From DATDAH01 sp963823495 (GTDB lineage: Bacteria > Actinomycetota > Acidimicrobiia > Acidimicrobiales > DATDAH01): 64,000 nucleotides of DNA. The DNA lies in the NCBI GenBank assembly GCA_963823495.1, contig CAWGLV010000001.1, forward strand, positions 2,418,001-2,482,000. The letters are read 5' to 3'. The position numbers were made by a program, and so were the translations under genes. The number at the start of each line of letters is the position of its first letter. Within the stretch, counting starts at the first letter, position 1. The notes beneath the pieces were generated by a model. That model had not been told where the DNA came from and ran no database searches. It saw only the letters and a list, made by a program, of their open reading frames with translations. Shown piece after piece: positions 8,041 through 17,192 of the stretch.

Positions 8041-10722
8041 ATGCCCGACAGGCTGATGCTGGTCGATGGCAACTCGCTGACGTACCGGGCGTTCTTCGCC
8101 CTCCCCACCGACATGGCCACCGCCTCCGGGCAGGTGACCAACGCGGTGTTCGGCTTCACGTCGATGATGATCAACCTGATCCGGGACCACCAGCCGACCA
8201 AGGTGGTCGTCGCCTTCGACCGGCCCGAGCCCACCTTCCGCCACGAGCGCATCGCGACCTACAAGGGCAACCGGGACGAGGCGCCGGACATCCTGCGCCA
8301 GCAGATGGGCCTGGTGCGTCAGGTCCTCGAGGCCCTCCGCATACCGATCCTCGAGGCGCCCGGCTACGAGGCCGACGACATCCTGGCCACCCTGGCCTCC
8401 CGGGCCCGAGACCGTGAGGACGAGGTCCTGATCGTCACCGGGGACCGGGACACCTACCAGCTCGTCGAGGACCCCCACGTGCGGGTCATCTACAACAAGC
8501 GGGGCGTCTCGGACTACGCCGACTACGACGAAGCCGGCATCAAGGAGCGCACCGGCGTCGCCCCCGCGGACTACGTGATCTACGCCGCCCTGCGGGGCGA
8601 TCCCTCCGACAACCTGCCGGGCATCCCGGGCGTGGGGGAGAAGACCGCGGCCAAGTTGGTCAACGCCTACGGCGACCTGGACGGGATCTTCGCCCACCTC
8701 GAGGACCAGACCCCGAAGCTGCGCCAGAACCTGGCCGAGAACGAGGCGCAGGCCCGGCTGAACGCCGAGGTGATGGTCCTGCTCCGCGACATCCCCCTCG
8801 AGGTCGACCTCGACGACCTGACCATGGAGTCCTTCGACGCCGAGGAGGTTCGCCAGCTCTTCGACTTCCTCGAGTTCCGCACGCTCTTCGACCGCCTCGC
8901 GGAGGCCTTCGACAGCGACCTCGGACCGTCCCTGGGGGGCGCGGAGGTCCTGGAGGCCGAGCTCACCGAGGTCGAGACCGCCGCCGATGCCGCCGCCCTG
9001 CTCACCACCCTCGTCGCCGGCGCCGACACCGTGGCCGTGGCCGGGGCCTGGGTGGGAACCCCCGGCCGCAGTCCGCTCCTCGGCCTCAGCCTGGTCACCG
9101 ACCCCGCGGGGGCGGAGGTGGCGTGGATCCCCGCCGACCTGCTGGCCGAGCGCCCGGTGGCCGAGGCGTTGGCCGCGATGGCCCCGACCTCGGGCCGACG
9201 CCTGGCGGCGCACGGAGCGAAGCCGCTGCTGCGGAGCCTCGCCGATCTCGGGGTGGACGCCGGCCTCGGGGTGGACACGATGCTGGCGGCCTACCTGCTC
9301 GATCCAGCCGAGTCCCGGTACCTGCTCGAGGAGCTCCTGATCCGGTACGCCCGGCTGCAGCTCCCCGAGGCGTCGGCCACCGCCGAGGGCCAGCTCGACC
9401 TCGAGGACGCGGCGACCTCCACCTCGGTCGTCGCCGCCCGCGAAGCGCTGGCGGTCGACCGCCTGGTCGCGCCGCTGTCGGCCTCGCTGGAGGCCAACGG
9501 CGTCCGGGCGCTCTTCGACGACATCGAGGTGCCGCTCGTCGGGGTCCTGGCCCGGATGGAGGCCGTGGGCATCGCCGTGGACCGGGCGGTCCTGGAGGGC
9601 ATCCACGAACAGCTGGTCACCGAGTGTGAGGCGCTCAGCGCCCAGATCGTCGAGGACGCCGGAGAGGAGTTCAACGTCAACTCCACCAAGCAGATGCGAG
9701 AGATCCTCTTCGACAAGCTGGGCCTGACCCCGCAGAAGAAGACCAAGACGGGCTACTCCACCGACGCCGCCAGCCTGGAGAAGCTCCTCGGCCAACACCC
9801 GATCATCGAGCACCTGCTGGCCTACCGCGAGGTCGAGAAGCTGCGGGGGACCTACGGCGAGGGCCTCCTGGCCGAGATCGCTCCCGACGGGCGCATCCAC
9901 GCCACGTTCAACCAGACCGTCGCCCGGACCGGTCGGCTGTCCTCGGACGCCCCGAACCTGCACAACATCCCGGTCCGGCGGGAGGCGGGCAAGGAGTTCC
10001 GCACCGCCTTCGTCCCCGCGCCGGGCTTCGAGATGCTGGTCGCGGACTACAACCAGATCGAGTTGCGCTGCATCGCCCACCTGGCCGAGGACCCGGGACT
10101 GATCGAGGCCTTCGAGAGCGGCCGGGACATCCACACCGAGACCGCGTCGCGCATCTTCACCGTCGAGCCCGGGGCCGTCACCGGCGAACAGCGGTCCAAG
10201 GCGAAGATGGTGTCCTACGGGCTGGCCTACGGGATGGAGGCCTACGGCCTCGGGCAGCGCCTGTCGATCCCCACCGAGGAGGCGGCCGAGATCCTCGACG
10301 CCTACTTCGAGGCCTTCCCCTCGGTGCACGCCTACATGGAGAGGACCGTGGCCGAGGCCCGGGAGCGGGGGTACACCGAGACCCTGTTCGGTCGTCGCCG
10401 ACCGATCCCCGAACTCAGCTCCGGCAACTTCCGGGTCCGTCAGGCCGGGGAGCGCCAGGCGATGAACGCCGGCATCCAGGGACTGGCCGCGGACATCTTC
10501 AAGGTGGCTCTCGTGGGCCTGGACCGTGCGCTGCTGGCCGGCGAGCACCGGAGCCGACTGGTGCTGCAGGTCCACGACGAGGTCCTCCTCGAGGTGGACC
10601 CGGCCGAACACGAGGCGATGACCGAACTGACCACGACGATCCTGTCCGGTGCCGCCGAGCTCCGGGTCCCCCTGGAGGTGAACCTCGCGTTCGGGGACAG
10701 CTGGGCGGCAGCGAAGGCGTGA
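8041..10722 (+). CDS. polA: DNA polymerase I
   Basis: Repair and Okazaki-fragment polymerase of 893 residues. The N-terminal 5' nuclease domain (1-300) has LMLVDGNSLTYRAFFALP, the acidic YEADDILATLA and the helix-hairpin-helix GIPGVGEKTAAKL. The middle 3'-5' exonuclease-like domain lacks the DxE catalytic residues, so it is probably not proofreading, as in other actinobacterial PolA. The polymerase domain has motif A DYNQIELRCIAHL, motif B RSKAKMVSYGLAYG and motif C LQVHDEVLLE. Motif B has Tyr where E. coli has Phe762. It follows pdtaR with only 1 base between, suggesting co-transcription. Confidence 0.96.
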   Translation: MPDRLMLVDGNSLTYRAFFALPTDMATASGQVTNAVFGFTSMMINLIRDHQPTKVVVAFDRPEPTFRHERIATYKGNRDEAPDILRQQMGLVRQVLEALRIPILEAPGYEADDILATLASRARDREDEVLIVTGDRDTYQLVEDPHVRVIYNKRGVSDYADYDEAGIKERTGVAPADYVIYAALRGDPSDNLPGIPGVGEKTAAKLVNAYGDLDGIFAHLEDQTPKLRQNLAENEAQARLNAEVMVLLRDIPLEVDLDDLTMESFDAEEVRQLFDFLEFRTLFDRLAEAFDSDLGPSLGGAEVLEAELTEVETAADAAALLTTLVAGADTVAVAGAWVGTPGRSPLLGLSLVTDPAGAEVAWIPADLLAERPVAEALAAMAPTSGRRLAAHGAKPLLRSLADLGVDAGLGVDTMLAAYLLDPAESRYLLEELLIRYARLQLPEASATAEGQLDLEDAATSTSVVAAREALAVDRLVAPLSASLEANGVRALFDDIEVPLVGVLARMEAVGIAVDRAVLEGIHEQLVTECEALSAQIVEDAGEEFNVNSTKQMREILFDKLGLTPQKKTKTGYSTDAASLEKLLGQHPIIEHLLAYREVEKLRGTYGEGLLAEIAPDGRIHATFNQTVARTGRLSSDAPNLHNIPVRREAGKEFRTAFVPAPGFEMLVADYNQIELRCIAHLAEDPGLIEAFESGRDIHTETASRIFTVEPGAVTGEQRSKAKMVSYGLAYGMEAYGLGQRLSIPTEEAAEILDAYFEAFPSVHAYMERTVAEARERGYTETLFGRRRPIPELSSGNFRVRQAGERQAMNAGIQGLAADIFKVALVGLDRALLAGEHRSRLVLQVHDEVLLEVDPAEHEAMTELTTTILSGAAELRVPLEVNLAFGDSWAAAKA

Positions 10723-10776
10723 GGTCGCCCTTCATCGCGACGACCCTCGCGCCGATGATGGGGACAGGAGCCGTTG

Positions 10777-10956
10777 ATGTCGACCAAACGAGAGACCCGG
10801 GCCAGCGTGTTGTTCGTCGTGTCGCTCCTCGTCGCCGTCTACGTCATCGTGTCGGTGGGCCTGGCCGTGGCCACCTCGGACGCCTGTGACGGCGGACTCG
10901 ACGGGGAGAAGACCTGGCAGCCGCTCCCTCCGCACTGGGAGTGCCCCCGCCGCTAG
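10777..10956 (+). CDS. Small single-pass membrane protein
   Basis: A 59-residue protein with basic start STKRETRAS, one transmembrane helix at about residues 9-31 (VLFVVSLLVAVYVIVSVGLAV), then a short hydrophilic tail with two cysteines (SDACDG and HWECPRR). The tail is probably outside the membrane. AGGAG at 10766-10770, 6 bases before the ATG, supports this start over an in-frame TTG just upstream. It lies between polA and a methyltransferase frame that overlaps its end. No family recognised. Confidence 0.6.
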   Translation: MSTKRETRASVLFVVSLLVAVYVIVSVGLAVATSDACDGGLDGEKTWQPLPPHWECPRR

Positions 10957-11728
10957 CGACTCGGCGCCGACCCACTGGTTCGAGCCCGTGGCGGACCACA
11001 TGGGCGCGGCCTACGAGCGCTATTCCTTCACCCGGGGCACGGCCCAGGAGGCGGCGTTCCTGGTCGATGCCCTCGACCTCGCTCCCGCCACCCGCGTGCT
11101 CGACCTCGGGTGCGCCACCGGGCGCCACACCCGTGCCCTCGCGGCTCACGGCCTGACGCCGCTCGGACTGGACGTCTCGGCCCGGTTCCTGGAGGTGGCG
11201 GTCGCCGAGGCACCGGAGCTGGCCTTCCTACGGGGCGATGCCCGTCGGCTGCCCCTGGCCGATGCCGCCGTCGACGTCGTCCTGTCCCTCTGCCAAGGGG
11301 GCTTCGGCCTGACCGGCGGCCCCGCCGCCACGGGGGTACCGGTCGGCGTCGAGCCCGACCAGGTGGTCCTCGACGAGGTGGCCCGGGTCCTGGTGCCCGA
11401 TGGCCGCCTGGCCCTCACCGCGTTCTCGGCGTACTTCGCCGTTCGGGACCAGGGGGCGGGGGAGGAGTTCGACGCGAGCGCCGGGGTCCTGCACGAGACC
11501 ACGGTCGTCCACGACGAGGACGGTCGAGGCGCCGACCAGGAACTGTGGACGACCTGCTACACGCCCCGGGAGCTGCGGCTGATGCTGGCCCGGTCGGGCT
11601 TCACCGTCGAACACCTCTGGTCGGTGCGGCCGGGGCGCTACCGCGCCGATGCCCCCACCACCGAGTCCCCCGAGTTCCTGGTGGTCGCCCGTCGGGTCGG
11701 GCGAGTCGTCCGGGAATCGGCTCGCTAG
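10886..11728 (+). CDS. Class I SAM-dependent methyltransferase
   Basis: Small-molecule-type methyltransferase. The SAM-binding motif is VLDLGCATGRHTRALA, followed by acidic GLDVS and the motif II/III region GDARRLPLADAAVDVVLSL. A conserved N-terminal segment HWFEPVADHMGAAYERYSF starts at about 10970. The start is uncertain. GTG 10886 overlaps the previous gene by 71 bases but includes that segment. GTG 10988 avoids overlap but would trim it. No ribosome-binding site decides. Substrate unknown. Confidence 0.72.
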   Translation: MTADSTGRRPGSRSLRTGSAPAASDSAPTHWFEPVADHMGAAYERYSFTRGTAQEAAFLVDALDLAPATRVLDLGCATGRHTRALAAHGLTPLGLDVSARFLEVAVAEAPELAFLRGDARRLPLADAAVDVVLSLCQGGFGLTGGPAATGVPVGVEPDQVVLDEVARVLVPDGRLALTAFSAYFAVRDQGAGEEFDASAGVLHETTVVHDEDGRGADQELWTTCYTPRELRLMLARSGFTVEHLWSVRPGRYRADAPTTESPEFLVVARRVGRVVRESAR

Positions 11729-11731
11729 CCT
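11726..11731 (+). promoter_or_regulatory. -10 box TAGCCT, candidate rpsA promoter
   Basis: TAGCCT overlaps the stop codon of the methyltransferase and would give a leader of about 60 bases before rpsA. Confidence 0.35.
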
Positions 11732-11799
11732 TCGAAACCGGCCCTCGGGGGATCGCCCCCCGGCCCTGTCCCATTCCTCGACCAAGGCCCCCCCTACCC

Positions 11800-13377
11800 G
11801 TGTCCGACGACCCCACCTCCTCCTCCGCGACCGCAGTCGCCGAGCCCCCCGCCGCCGAAACGCCCGCGGTCGACGAATCCGCGTTCGGGACCTTCGACGC
11901 GGAGGGGAACTACCAGCCGCGAGAGATCGTCGAGAACGACCTCGGCGCCGGCCTCGACGAGGCCTATACGGCCACCATGGTCGAGGTCAAGGACGGCCAA
12001 CTGGTCACCGGGACGGTCGTGCGGGTGGACCACGACGAGGTCCTGCTGGACATCGGGTACAAGTCCGAGGGCGTGATCCCCAGCCGTGAGCTGTCGATCC
12101 GCAACGACGTGGACCCCTCCGAGATCGTCTCCCTGGGCGACAGCCTGGATGCGCTGGTCCTCACCAAGGAGGACAAGGACGGCCGCCTGATCCTGTCCAA
12201 GAAGCGGGCCCAGTACGAGCTGGCCTGGGGCAAGATCGAGGAGGTCAAAGAGGCCGAAGGCATGGTCTCCGGCCCGGTCATCGAGGTCGTCAAGGGTGGG
12301 CTCATCCTCGACATCGGCCTTCGGGGCTTCCTGCCGGCCTCTCTGGTCGAGCTGCGTCGGGTCCGTGACCTCCAGCCTTACGTGGGCAAGGTCCTCGAGG
12401 CCAAGATCATCGAGCTCGACAAGAACCGCAACAACGTGGTGCTCTCCCGTCGGGCGTGGCTGGAGGAGACCCAGCGCGAGCAGCGTGAGGAGTTCCTGGA
12501 CAACCTGAAGCCCGGCGAGCGTCGCACGGGCGTGGTGTCCTCGGTCGTCAACTTCGGCGCCTTCGTCGACCTCGGCGGCATGGACGGCCTGGTGCACGTC
12601 TCCGAGCTGTCCTGGAAGCACGTCGACCACCCCAGCTCGGTGGTCACCGTCGGCGACGAGATCGAGGTGCAGGTGCTCGAGGTCGATCTCGAGCGCGAGC
12701 GCATCAGCCTCTCGCTCAAGGCCACCCAGCAGGACCCGTGGGAGGAGTTCGCGTCCGGTCACCGGGTCGGCGAGCTCGTCTACGGGCGGGTCACCAAGCT
12801 GGTGCCCTTCGGCGCCTTCGTCCAGGTGGGCGACGGCATCGAGGGCCTGGTCCACATCTCGGAGATGTCGGCCCACCACGTCGAGCTGCCCGAGCAGGTC
12901 GTCACCCCGGGCGAGGAGCTGTGGGTGAAGGTCATCGACCTCGACCTGCAGCGTCGCCGGATCAGCCTGTCGATCAAGCAGGCCGCCGAGGGCGGCGTGG
13001 TGGCCGCGGAGTACCAGGAGCACTTCGGCGAGCACGCCTATGACGAGGCCGGCCGGTACGTCGGCCCATCGGGTGAGATCGACGAGGCCTGGGCCGAGTA
13101 CTACGAGGAGGCCGGCCTGGACCCCGCCACCGGCCAGCCCAAGGCGGTCGAGACGCCCGCCGAGCCCGAGCCGGCTCCCGGTGAGGGAAGCGGCGCCATG
13201 GCCGCCGCCCTGGCCGAAGCCGGCCTCGCCGCCGAGCCAGAGGCCGAAGCCGCCGCCGCCGAGCCAGAGACCGAAGCCGCCGCCGCCACCGAACCCGAGG
13301 CCGAAGCCGCCGTCGCCACCGAACCAGAGGCCGAAGCCGCCCCGGCGGATCAGGCCGAGGACGACCCCACGGCCTGA
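11800..13377 (+). CDS. rpsA: 30S ribosomal protein S1
   Basis: Ribosomal RNA-binding protein of 525 residues that helps load mRNA. Four S1/OB domains are visible, opening at VTGTVVRVDHDEVLLDIGYK, VSGPVIEVVKGGLILDIGLR, RTGVVSSVVNFGAFVDLGG and VYGRVTKLVPFGAFVQVGD. Four domains is the actinobacterial form, against six in E. coli. The start is GTG at 11800, preceded by C-rich DNA without a clear ribosome-binding site. The last 60 or so residues are a low-complexity Ala/Glu/Pro tail encoded by tandem repeats. A strong terminator follows. Confidence 0.93.
   Translation: MSDDPTSSSATAVAEPPAAETPAVDESAFGTFDAEGNYQPREIVENDLGAGLDEAYTATMVEVKDGQLVTGTVVRVDHDEVLLDIGYKSEGVIPSRELSIRNDVDPSEIVSLGDSLDALVLTKEDKDGRLILSKKRAQYELAWGKIEEVKEAEGMVSGPVIEVVKGGLILDIGLRGFLPASLVELRRVRDLQPYVGKVLEAKIIELDKNRNNVVLSRRAWLEETQREQREEFLDNLKPGERRTGVVSSVVNFGAFVDLGGMDGLVHVSELSWKHVDHPSSVVTVGDEIEVQVLEVDLERERISLSLKATQQDPWEEFASGHRVGELVYGRVTKLVPFGAFVQVGDGIEGLVHISEMSAHHVELPEQVVTPGEELWVKVIDLDLQRRRISLSIKQAAEGGVVAAEYQEHFGEHAYDEAGRYVGPSGEIDEAWAEYYEEAGLDPATGQPKAVETPAEPEPAPGEGSGAMAAALAEAGLAAEPEAEAAAAEPETEAAAATEPEAEAAVATEPEAEAAPADQAEDDPTA
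13234..13347 (+). repeat. Four tandem 27-30 base repeats in rpsA 3' end
   Basis: Units at 13234-13260, 13261-13290, 13291-13320 and 13321-13347 share the core GAGGCCGAAGCCGCC (GAGACCGAAGCCGCC in the second). Each encodes EPEAEAA-type residues (EPETEAA in the second) and keeps the frame. The unit looks prone to expansion and contraction, giving an acidic tail of variable length. Confidence 0.8.
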
Positions 13378-13409
13378 TCCCGTCCCGCCTCCGGCGGGAG
13401 CCCGATCAC

Positions 13410-13449
13410 GCCGACGCCCCCCGGTCACCCGGGGGGCGTCGGCCGTTTT
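13410..13449 (+). terminator. Intrinsic terminator after rpsA
   Basis: A perfect 15-bp stem (13410-13424 with 13429-13443), loop TCAC, followed by CGTTTT. It is the clearest factor-independent terminator in the window. Confidence 0.9.
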
Positions 13450-13474
13450 CGGTCCGAGGACCGGCTTCCGGGGC

Positions 13475-13482
13475 GAATCACT
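13475..13482 (+). promoter_or_regulatory. GAATCACT motif upstream of the tad operon
   Basis: GAATCACT directly followed by AAG, ending 82 bases before the cpaB start. The same 8-mer lies 88 bases before the flp pilin start, in the same orientation relative to the gene. Candidate shared regulator or sigma-factor site. Confidence 0.35.
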
Positions 13483-13564
13483 AAGCACGGGCAGGGTCCG
13501 GCCGACCTAATGGGGGACACCGCCGGGTCTCCACCGGCACTGGCGCAACACAAAGAGGTCGGAC

Positions 13565-14410
13565 GTGAGCTCTCGCAGGACCATGATTCTCATCGCAGCC
13601 ATCGCGGTGGGCTGCATCGCCGCATTCGTCGTGCTCAACTACGTGAGCGGCGTCGAGGACCGGGCGAACCAGGACGCCGAGCGCGTGCCGGTTCTCGTCG
13701 TCCGGGCCGACATCCCCCAGGGGGTGCCCGGCGAACAGGCGGTGACCGAAGGCCTGATCGTCGAGGACGAGATCGCCCGGGAGTTCCTCCCCGCGACCCG
13801 GATCACCGACACCGATCAGATCTCGGGCAAGGTCGCCCTGAACAACCTGGCGGCCAACCAGGTCCTGGTCGACGGCATGTTCGTCGACCCGACGCTCAGC
13901 TCCATCGGGTTCGGCCAGCGCCTGGAGGAGAACCACGTCGCCTACACGATCTCGGTCGACAGTGCGAGCGCGGTGGCCGGCCTGCTGGTCCCCGGTGACC
14001 TGGTCGACATCTTCGCCTCGATCGACACCAGCGCCGCCGACGGAGAGGCCCCGGCCGCAGGCGATGCCGGCACCTTCGGCATCGATGCCCGCCTCCTCTA
14101 CCACCAGGTCCGCATCCTGGCCATCGGCACCCAGGCCGCTCCCCAGCCGGGCGAGCAGGCGGCCGCCGACGGCACCGCGGCCCCGGCCCCTGCGACCAGC
14201 GGCCTCATCACCCTGGACCTGCCCATCGACGCCGCGCAGCTGATCGCCTCGATCCCCGGGGCCCTCTCGTTGGCTCTCACGGGTCCCGACTACCAGGCCC
14301 AGCCGATCCCCCAGATCGACCCCGGCGACCTCCAGAACCTCCCCGGCGAGACCGACGCCCGGTCCCGGTTCGGGACCCTCACCCCCTACGGCCCCGACGG
14401 CCCGCAGTAG
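13565..14410 (+). CDS. cpaB: Flp pilus assembly protein CpaB/RcpC
   Basis: Component of the Tad pilus machine, 281 residues. There is an N-terminal membrane anchor (TMILIAAIAVGCIAAFVVL), then an SAF-type domain (VPVLVVRADIPQGVPGEQAV) and a RcpC-like region (HVAYTISVDSASAVAGLLVPGDLVDIFASI). The C-terminus is proline-rich. GTG 13565 follows an AGAGG at a suitable distance. It is the first gene of cpaB-cpaE-cpaF-tadB-tadC, and the upstream region carries the GAATCACT motif. Confidence 0.85.
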   Translation: MSSRRTMILIAAIAVGCIAAFVVLNYVSGVEDRANQDAERVPVLVVRADIPQGVPGEQAVTEGLIVEDEIAREFLPATRITDTDQISGKVALNNLAANQVLVDGMFVDPTLSSIGFGQRLEENHVAYTISVDSASAVAGLLVPGDLVDIFASIDTSAADGEAPAAGDAGTFGIDARLLYHQVRILAIGTQAAPQPGEQAAADGTAAPAPATSGLITLDLPIDAAQLIASIPGALSLALTGPDYQAQPIPQIDPGDLQNLPGETDARSRFGTLTPYGPDGPQ

Positions 14411-14458
14411 CCCTCGGTCCCGACCATCGACCGCCGACACCGCCCCGGAGCCTGAGCC

Positions 14459-15799
14459 ATGAGCAATTCGTTCTCTGACCCACTCGGCAGCACCGACTCG
14501 TTCAGTGCCGCCGGAGGTGTGGAGCTGGCCCCCCTCGCGGTGTCGGTGCCCTCGGGCTACCCGGGTGGGGCGGCCTTCGGGGGGGACAACGGGACCAGCG
14601 GCCTCGAGCCGCTGACCGCGGCCCCGGACCTGAGCCACCTGCCGCTGGCCACCGTCGACACCGACGAGATGGCCCGCACCCAGCTCGCCATGCAGTTGGG
14701 CACCCATGCTGTGCCCTTCGGCTCGATCGAGGACCTGGCCGCCAAGCTCAACGGCACACCGCTCGTGGTGGTCCTCGGACCCTCCATGGCATCGCCCGAC
14801 CAGCTCGCGGTGGTCGAACGCCTGACCCGGCCGCGCCCCGAGGTCGGGGCGATCCTGATCGCCGAGCAGGTGACCACCGACGTGCTCCAGCAGGCGCTGC
14901 GGGCCGGCGTACGGGACGTGCTGCCGCTGCAGGACCTGTCCCAACTCGCCGCGACCGTCAAGCGGGTCGGCGATGTCCTCACGACCTCGGGCCCCCAGGT
15001 CCCGGCGGCCATGGAGCCCCATGGCCTGGGTGCCATCCCCGAGCCGGGGGCCAATGGCCAGGTCATCACCGTCTTCTCCACCAAGGGTGGGGCGGGCAAG
15101 TCCATGATCGCCTGCAACGTGGCCGTGCGCCTGGCCAAGAAGAGCAACCGGCCCGTCGCCCTGGTGGACGCCGACCTCCAGTTCGGTGATGTCGCCGTGA
15201 TGCTGAAGTTGGCCCCGCAACACACCATCGTGGACGCCATCGGGTCCCTCGACCGTGGCTTGGACTCGGCCATGCTCCAGAGCCTCCTCGTGCAGCACGA
15301 CGCCTCGGGCCTCTACGTCCTGCCGGCCCCGCTGGAACCCGCCTTCGCCGACCAGATCCGGGGCGAGGAGATGGTGCGCATCGTCGAGCTCCTGCGCACG
15401 TTCTGCAGCCACGTGGTCATCGACACCCCCGCCTACTTCAACGACGTGGTCCTCGGCCTGATCGAGATCAGCGACGACGTCCTCCTCGTGGCGGGCATGG
15501 ACATCCCCAACATCAAGAACGTGAAGATCGGCCTGCAGACCCTGCGGCTGCTCGACACGCCGATGTCGAAGCTGCGCCTGGTGCTCAACCGGGCCAACTC
15601 GAAGGTGAAGCTCGACGTCAGCGAGGTCGAGAAGACCCTCCAGGTCAAGGCCGACGCCCTGATCCCCAGTGATGTCGTCGTGCCCCAGTCGGTGAACAAG
15701 GGCATGCCCGTCGTCCTCGCCGCCCCCAAAGCCGCTGTCACCCGCGCCATCGAGCAGCTGGCCGACACGTTCCTGACCGCCGAGACCACCGCTCGCTGA
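14459..15799 (+). CDS. cpaE: CpaE/TadZ-type ATPase
   Basis: MinD/ParA-superfamily ATPase of 446 residues thought to place the Tad pilus in the cell. Residues about 60-170 resemble an atypical receiver domain without the phospho-Asp site. The ATPase half begins GQVITVFSTKGGAGKS, a deviant Walker A motif, followed by ALVDADLQFGDVAVML and VVIDTPAYFND. It lies 48 bases after cpaB and 28 before cpaF. Confidence 0.87.
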   Translation: MSNSFSDPLGSTDSFSAAGGVELAPLAVSVPSGYPGGAAFGGDNGTSGLEPLTAAPDLSHLPLATVDTDEMARTQLAMQLGTHAVPFGSIEDLAAKLNGTPLVVVLGPSMASPDQLAVVERLTRPRPEVGAILIAEQVTTDVLQQALRAGVRDVLPLQDLSQLAATVKRVGDVLTTSGPQVPAAMEPHGLGAIPEPGANGQVITVFSTKGGAGKSMIACNVAVRLAKKSNRPVALVDADLQFGDVAVMLKLAPQHTIVDAIGSLDRGLDSAMLQSLLVQHDASGLYVLPAPLEPAFADQIRGEEMVRIVELLRTFCSHVVIDTPAYFNDVVLGLIEISDDVLLVAGMDIPNIKNVKIGLQTLRLLDTPMSKLRLVLNRANSKVKLDVSEVEKTLQVKADALIPSDVVVPQSVNKGMPVVLAAPKAAVTRAIEQLADTFLTAETTAR

Positions 15800-15827
15800 G
15801 CGAGCGAAGACCGCCGAGGAGAAGCAG

Positions 15828-17192
15828 ATGTCGCTGTACAAGCGCCTTCAGGACGGGGGTACCCCTGCCGGCCAAGCCGGCATGCGGGATCCCGTGCTCG
15901 ATGAGTTGCGGCACAAGATCCATCACGTGCTCATCGACGAGCTGGGGCCGATCCTCTACGACAAGCGGATCTCCGAGGAGGACCTGCGGCGCCGGGTCCA
16001 TGAGCAGCTGCACGCCGCCCTGGCCCAGGAGCGGGCCCCACTGTCGGCCGCGGACAAGGCTCAGCTCATTCAGGACGTCTCCGACGACATCCTGGGCTAC
16101 GGCCCGATCGACCGCCTCCTCAACGACGAGGACCTCACCGAGGTCATGGTCAACGGGCCCTCCTCGGTCTACATCGAGCGCTCCGGCAAGCTCGAGAAGA
16201 CCGACGCCCGCTTCGTGGACGAGGAGCACCTGAGGCGGATCATCGACAAGATCGTGAGCGAGGTCGGTCGTCGCCTCGACGAGTCCAGTCCCATGGTCGA
16301 CGCCCGTCTGCCCGACGGTTCCCGTGTCAACGCGGTGATCCACCCCCTCGCCATCGGTGGGCCCTTCCTCACCATCCGGAAGTTCTCCAAGGACCCGTTC
16401 CAGATCGACGACCTGATCCGCTTCGGGACCCTGAACGCGGCCTCGGCCCGCTTCCTGCAGGCCTGTGTGGTCGGGCGCCTGAACCTCATCGTCGCCGGTG
16501 GTACCGGTACCGGTAAGACCACGACGCTGAACGTGCTCTCCTCCTTCATCCCGGCCGACGAGCGCATCGTCACCATCGAGGACGCGAAGGAGCTGCAGCT
16601 CCACCAGGACCACGTCCTGGCCCTGGAGGCCCGGCCGCCCAACATCGAGGGTCGGGGCCAGGTCACGATCCGCGATCTCGTCAAGAACGCCCTGCGCATG
16701 CGTCCCGACCGGATCGTGGTCGGGGAGTGTCGTGCCGGAGAGGCCCTCGACATGCTCCAGGCCATGAACACCGGCCACGACGGCTCGATCACCACCATCC
16801 ACTCCAACACGCCTCGGGACACGCTCTCCCGAATCGAGACCATGAGCCTGATGGCCGGCTTCGACCTGCCCATCCGGGCCATCCGGGAGCAGATGGCCAG
16901 CGCGCTCGACTGCATCGTGCAGCTGACCCGCCTGCGGGACGGCACCCGACGGATCACCCACGTCACCGAGGTGCAGGGCATGGAGGGTGACGTCATCACC
17001 CTCCAGGACGTGTTCCTCTTCGACTACGGCGCCGGGGTGGACGAGCGGGGCAAGTTCCGTGGCCACCTGAAGGCCACGGGCGTCCGGCCCAAGTTCACCG
17101 AGAAGCTCCAGGACCTGGGCATCCGCCTCGGCCCCGAGGTCTTCCAGCCCGAGCCCACCGGTGGCCGCCAGATGATCGGGTCCGCCCGATGA
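15828..17192 (+). CDS. cpaF: Tad pilus assembly ATPase CpaF/TadA
   Basis: Type II/IV secretion ATPase of 454 residues that powers pilus assembly at the cytoplasmic face. Walker A is GGTGTGKTT (about 224-232), the Asp/His boxes lie between (EDAKELQLHQDHVLALEARP), and Walker B is in RIVVGECRAGEALDML. The N-terminal helical domain (DILGYGPIDRLLNDEDLTEVMVNG) is characteristic of CpaF. ATG 15828 has GAGGAGAAG upstream. Its stop overlaps the next GTG/ATG by 4 bases. Confidence 0.93.
   Translation: MSLYKRLQDGGTPAGQAGMRDPVLDELRHKIHHVLIDELGPILYDKRISEEDLRRRVHEQLHAALAQERAPLSAADKAQLIQDVSDDILGYGPIDRLLNDEDLTEVMVNGPSSVYIERSGKLEKTDARFVDEEHLRRIIDKIVSEVGRRLDESSPMVDARLPDGSRVNAVIHPLAIGGPFLTIRKFSKDPFQIDDLIRFGTLNAASARFLQACVVGRLNLIVAGGTGTGKTTTLNVLSSFIPADERIVTIEDAKELQLHQDHVLALEARPPNIEGRGQVTIRDLVKNALRMRPDRIVVGECRAGEALDMLQAMNTGHDGSITTIHSNTPRDTLSRIETMSLMAGFDLPIRAIREQMASALDCIVQLTRLRDGTRRITHVTEVQGMEGDVITLQDVFLFDYGAGVDERGKFRGHLKATGVRPKFTEKLQDLGIRLGPEVFQPEPTGGRQMIGSAR

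Noticed and set aside
8005..10611. 868-codon open frame on the minus strand opposite polA
   Set aside because: It mirrors polA codons with third-position GC bias, has no recognisable domain, and polA is certain.
13481..15841. 786-codon minus-strand frame opposite cpaB and cpaE
   Set aside because: Shadow frame; the plus strand encodes clear CpaB and CpaE motifs.
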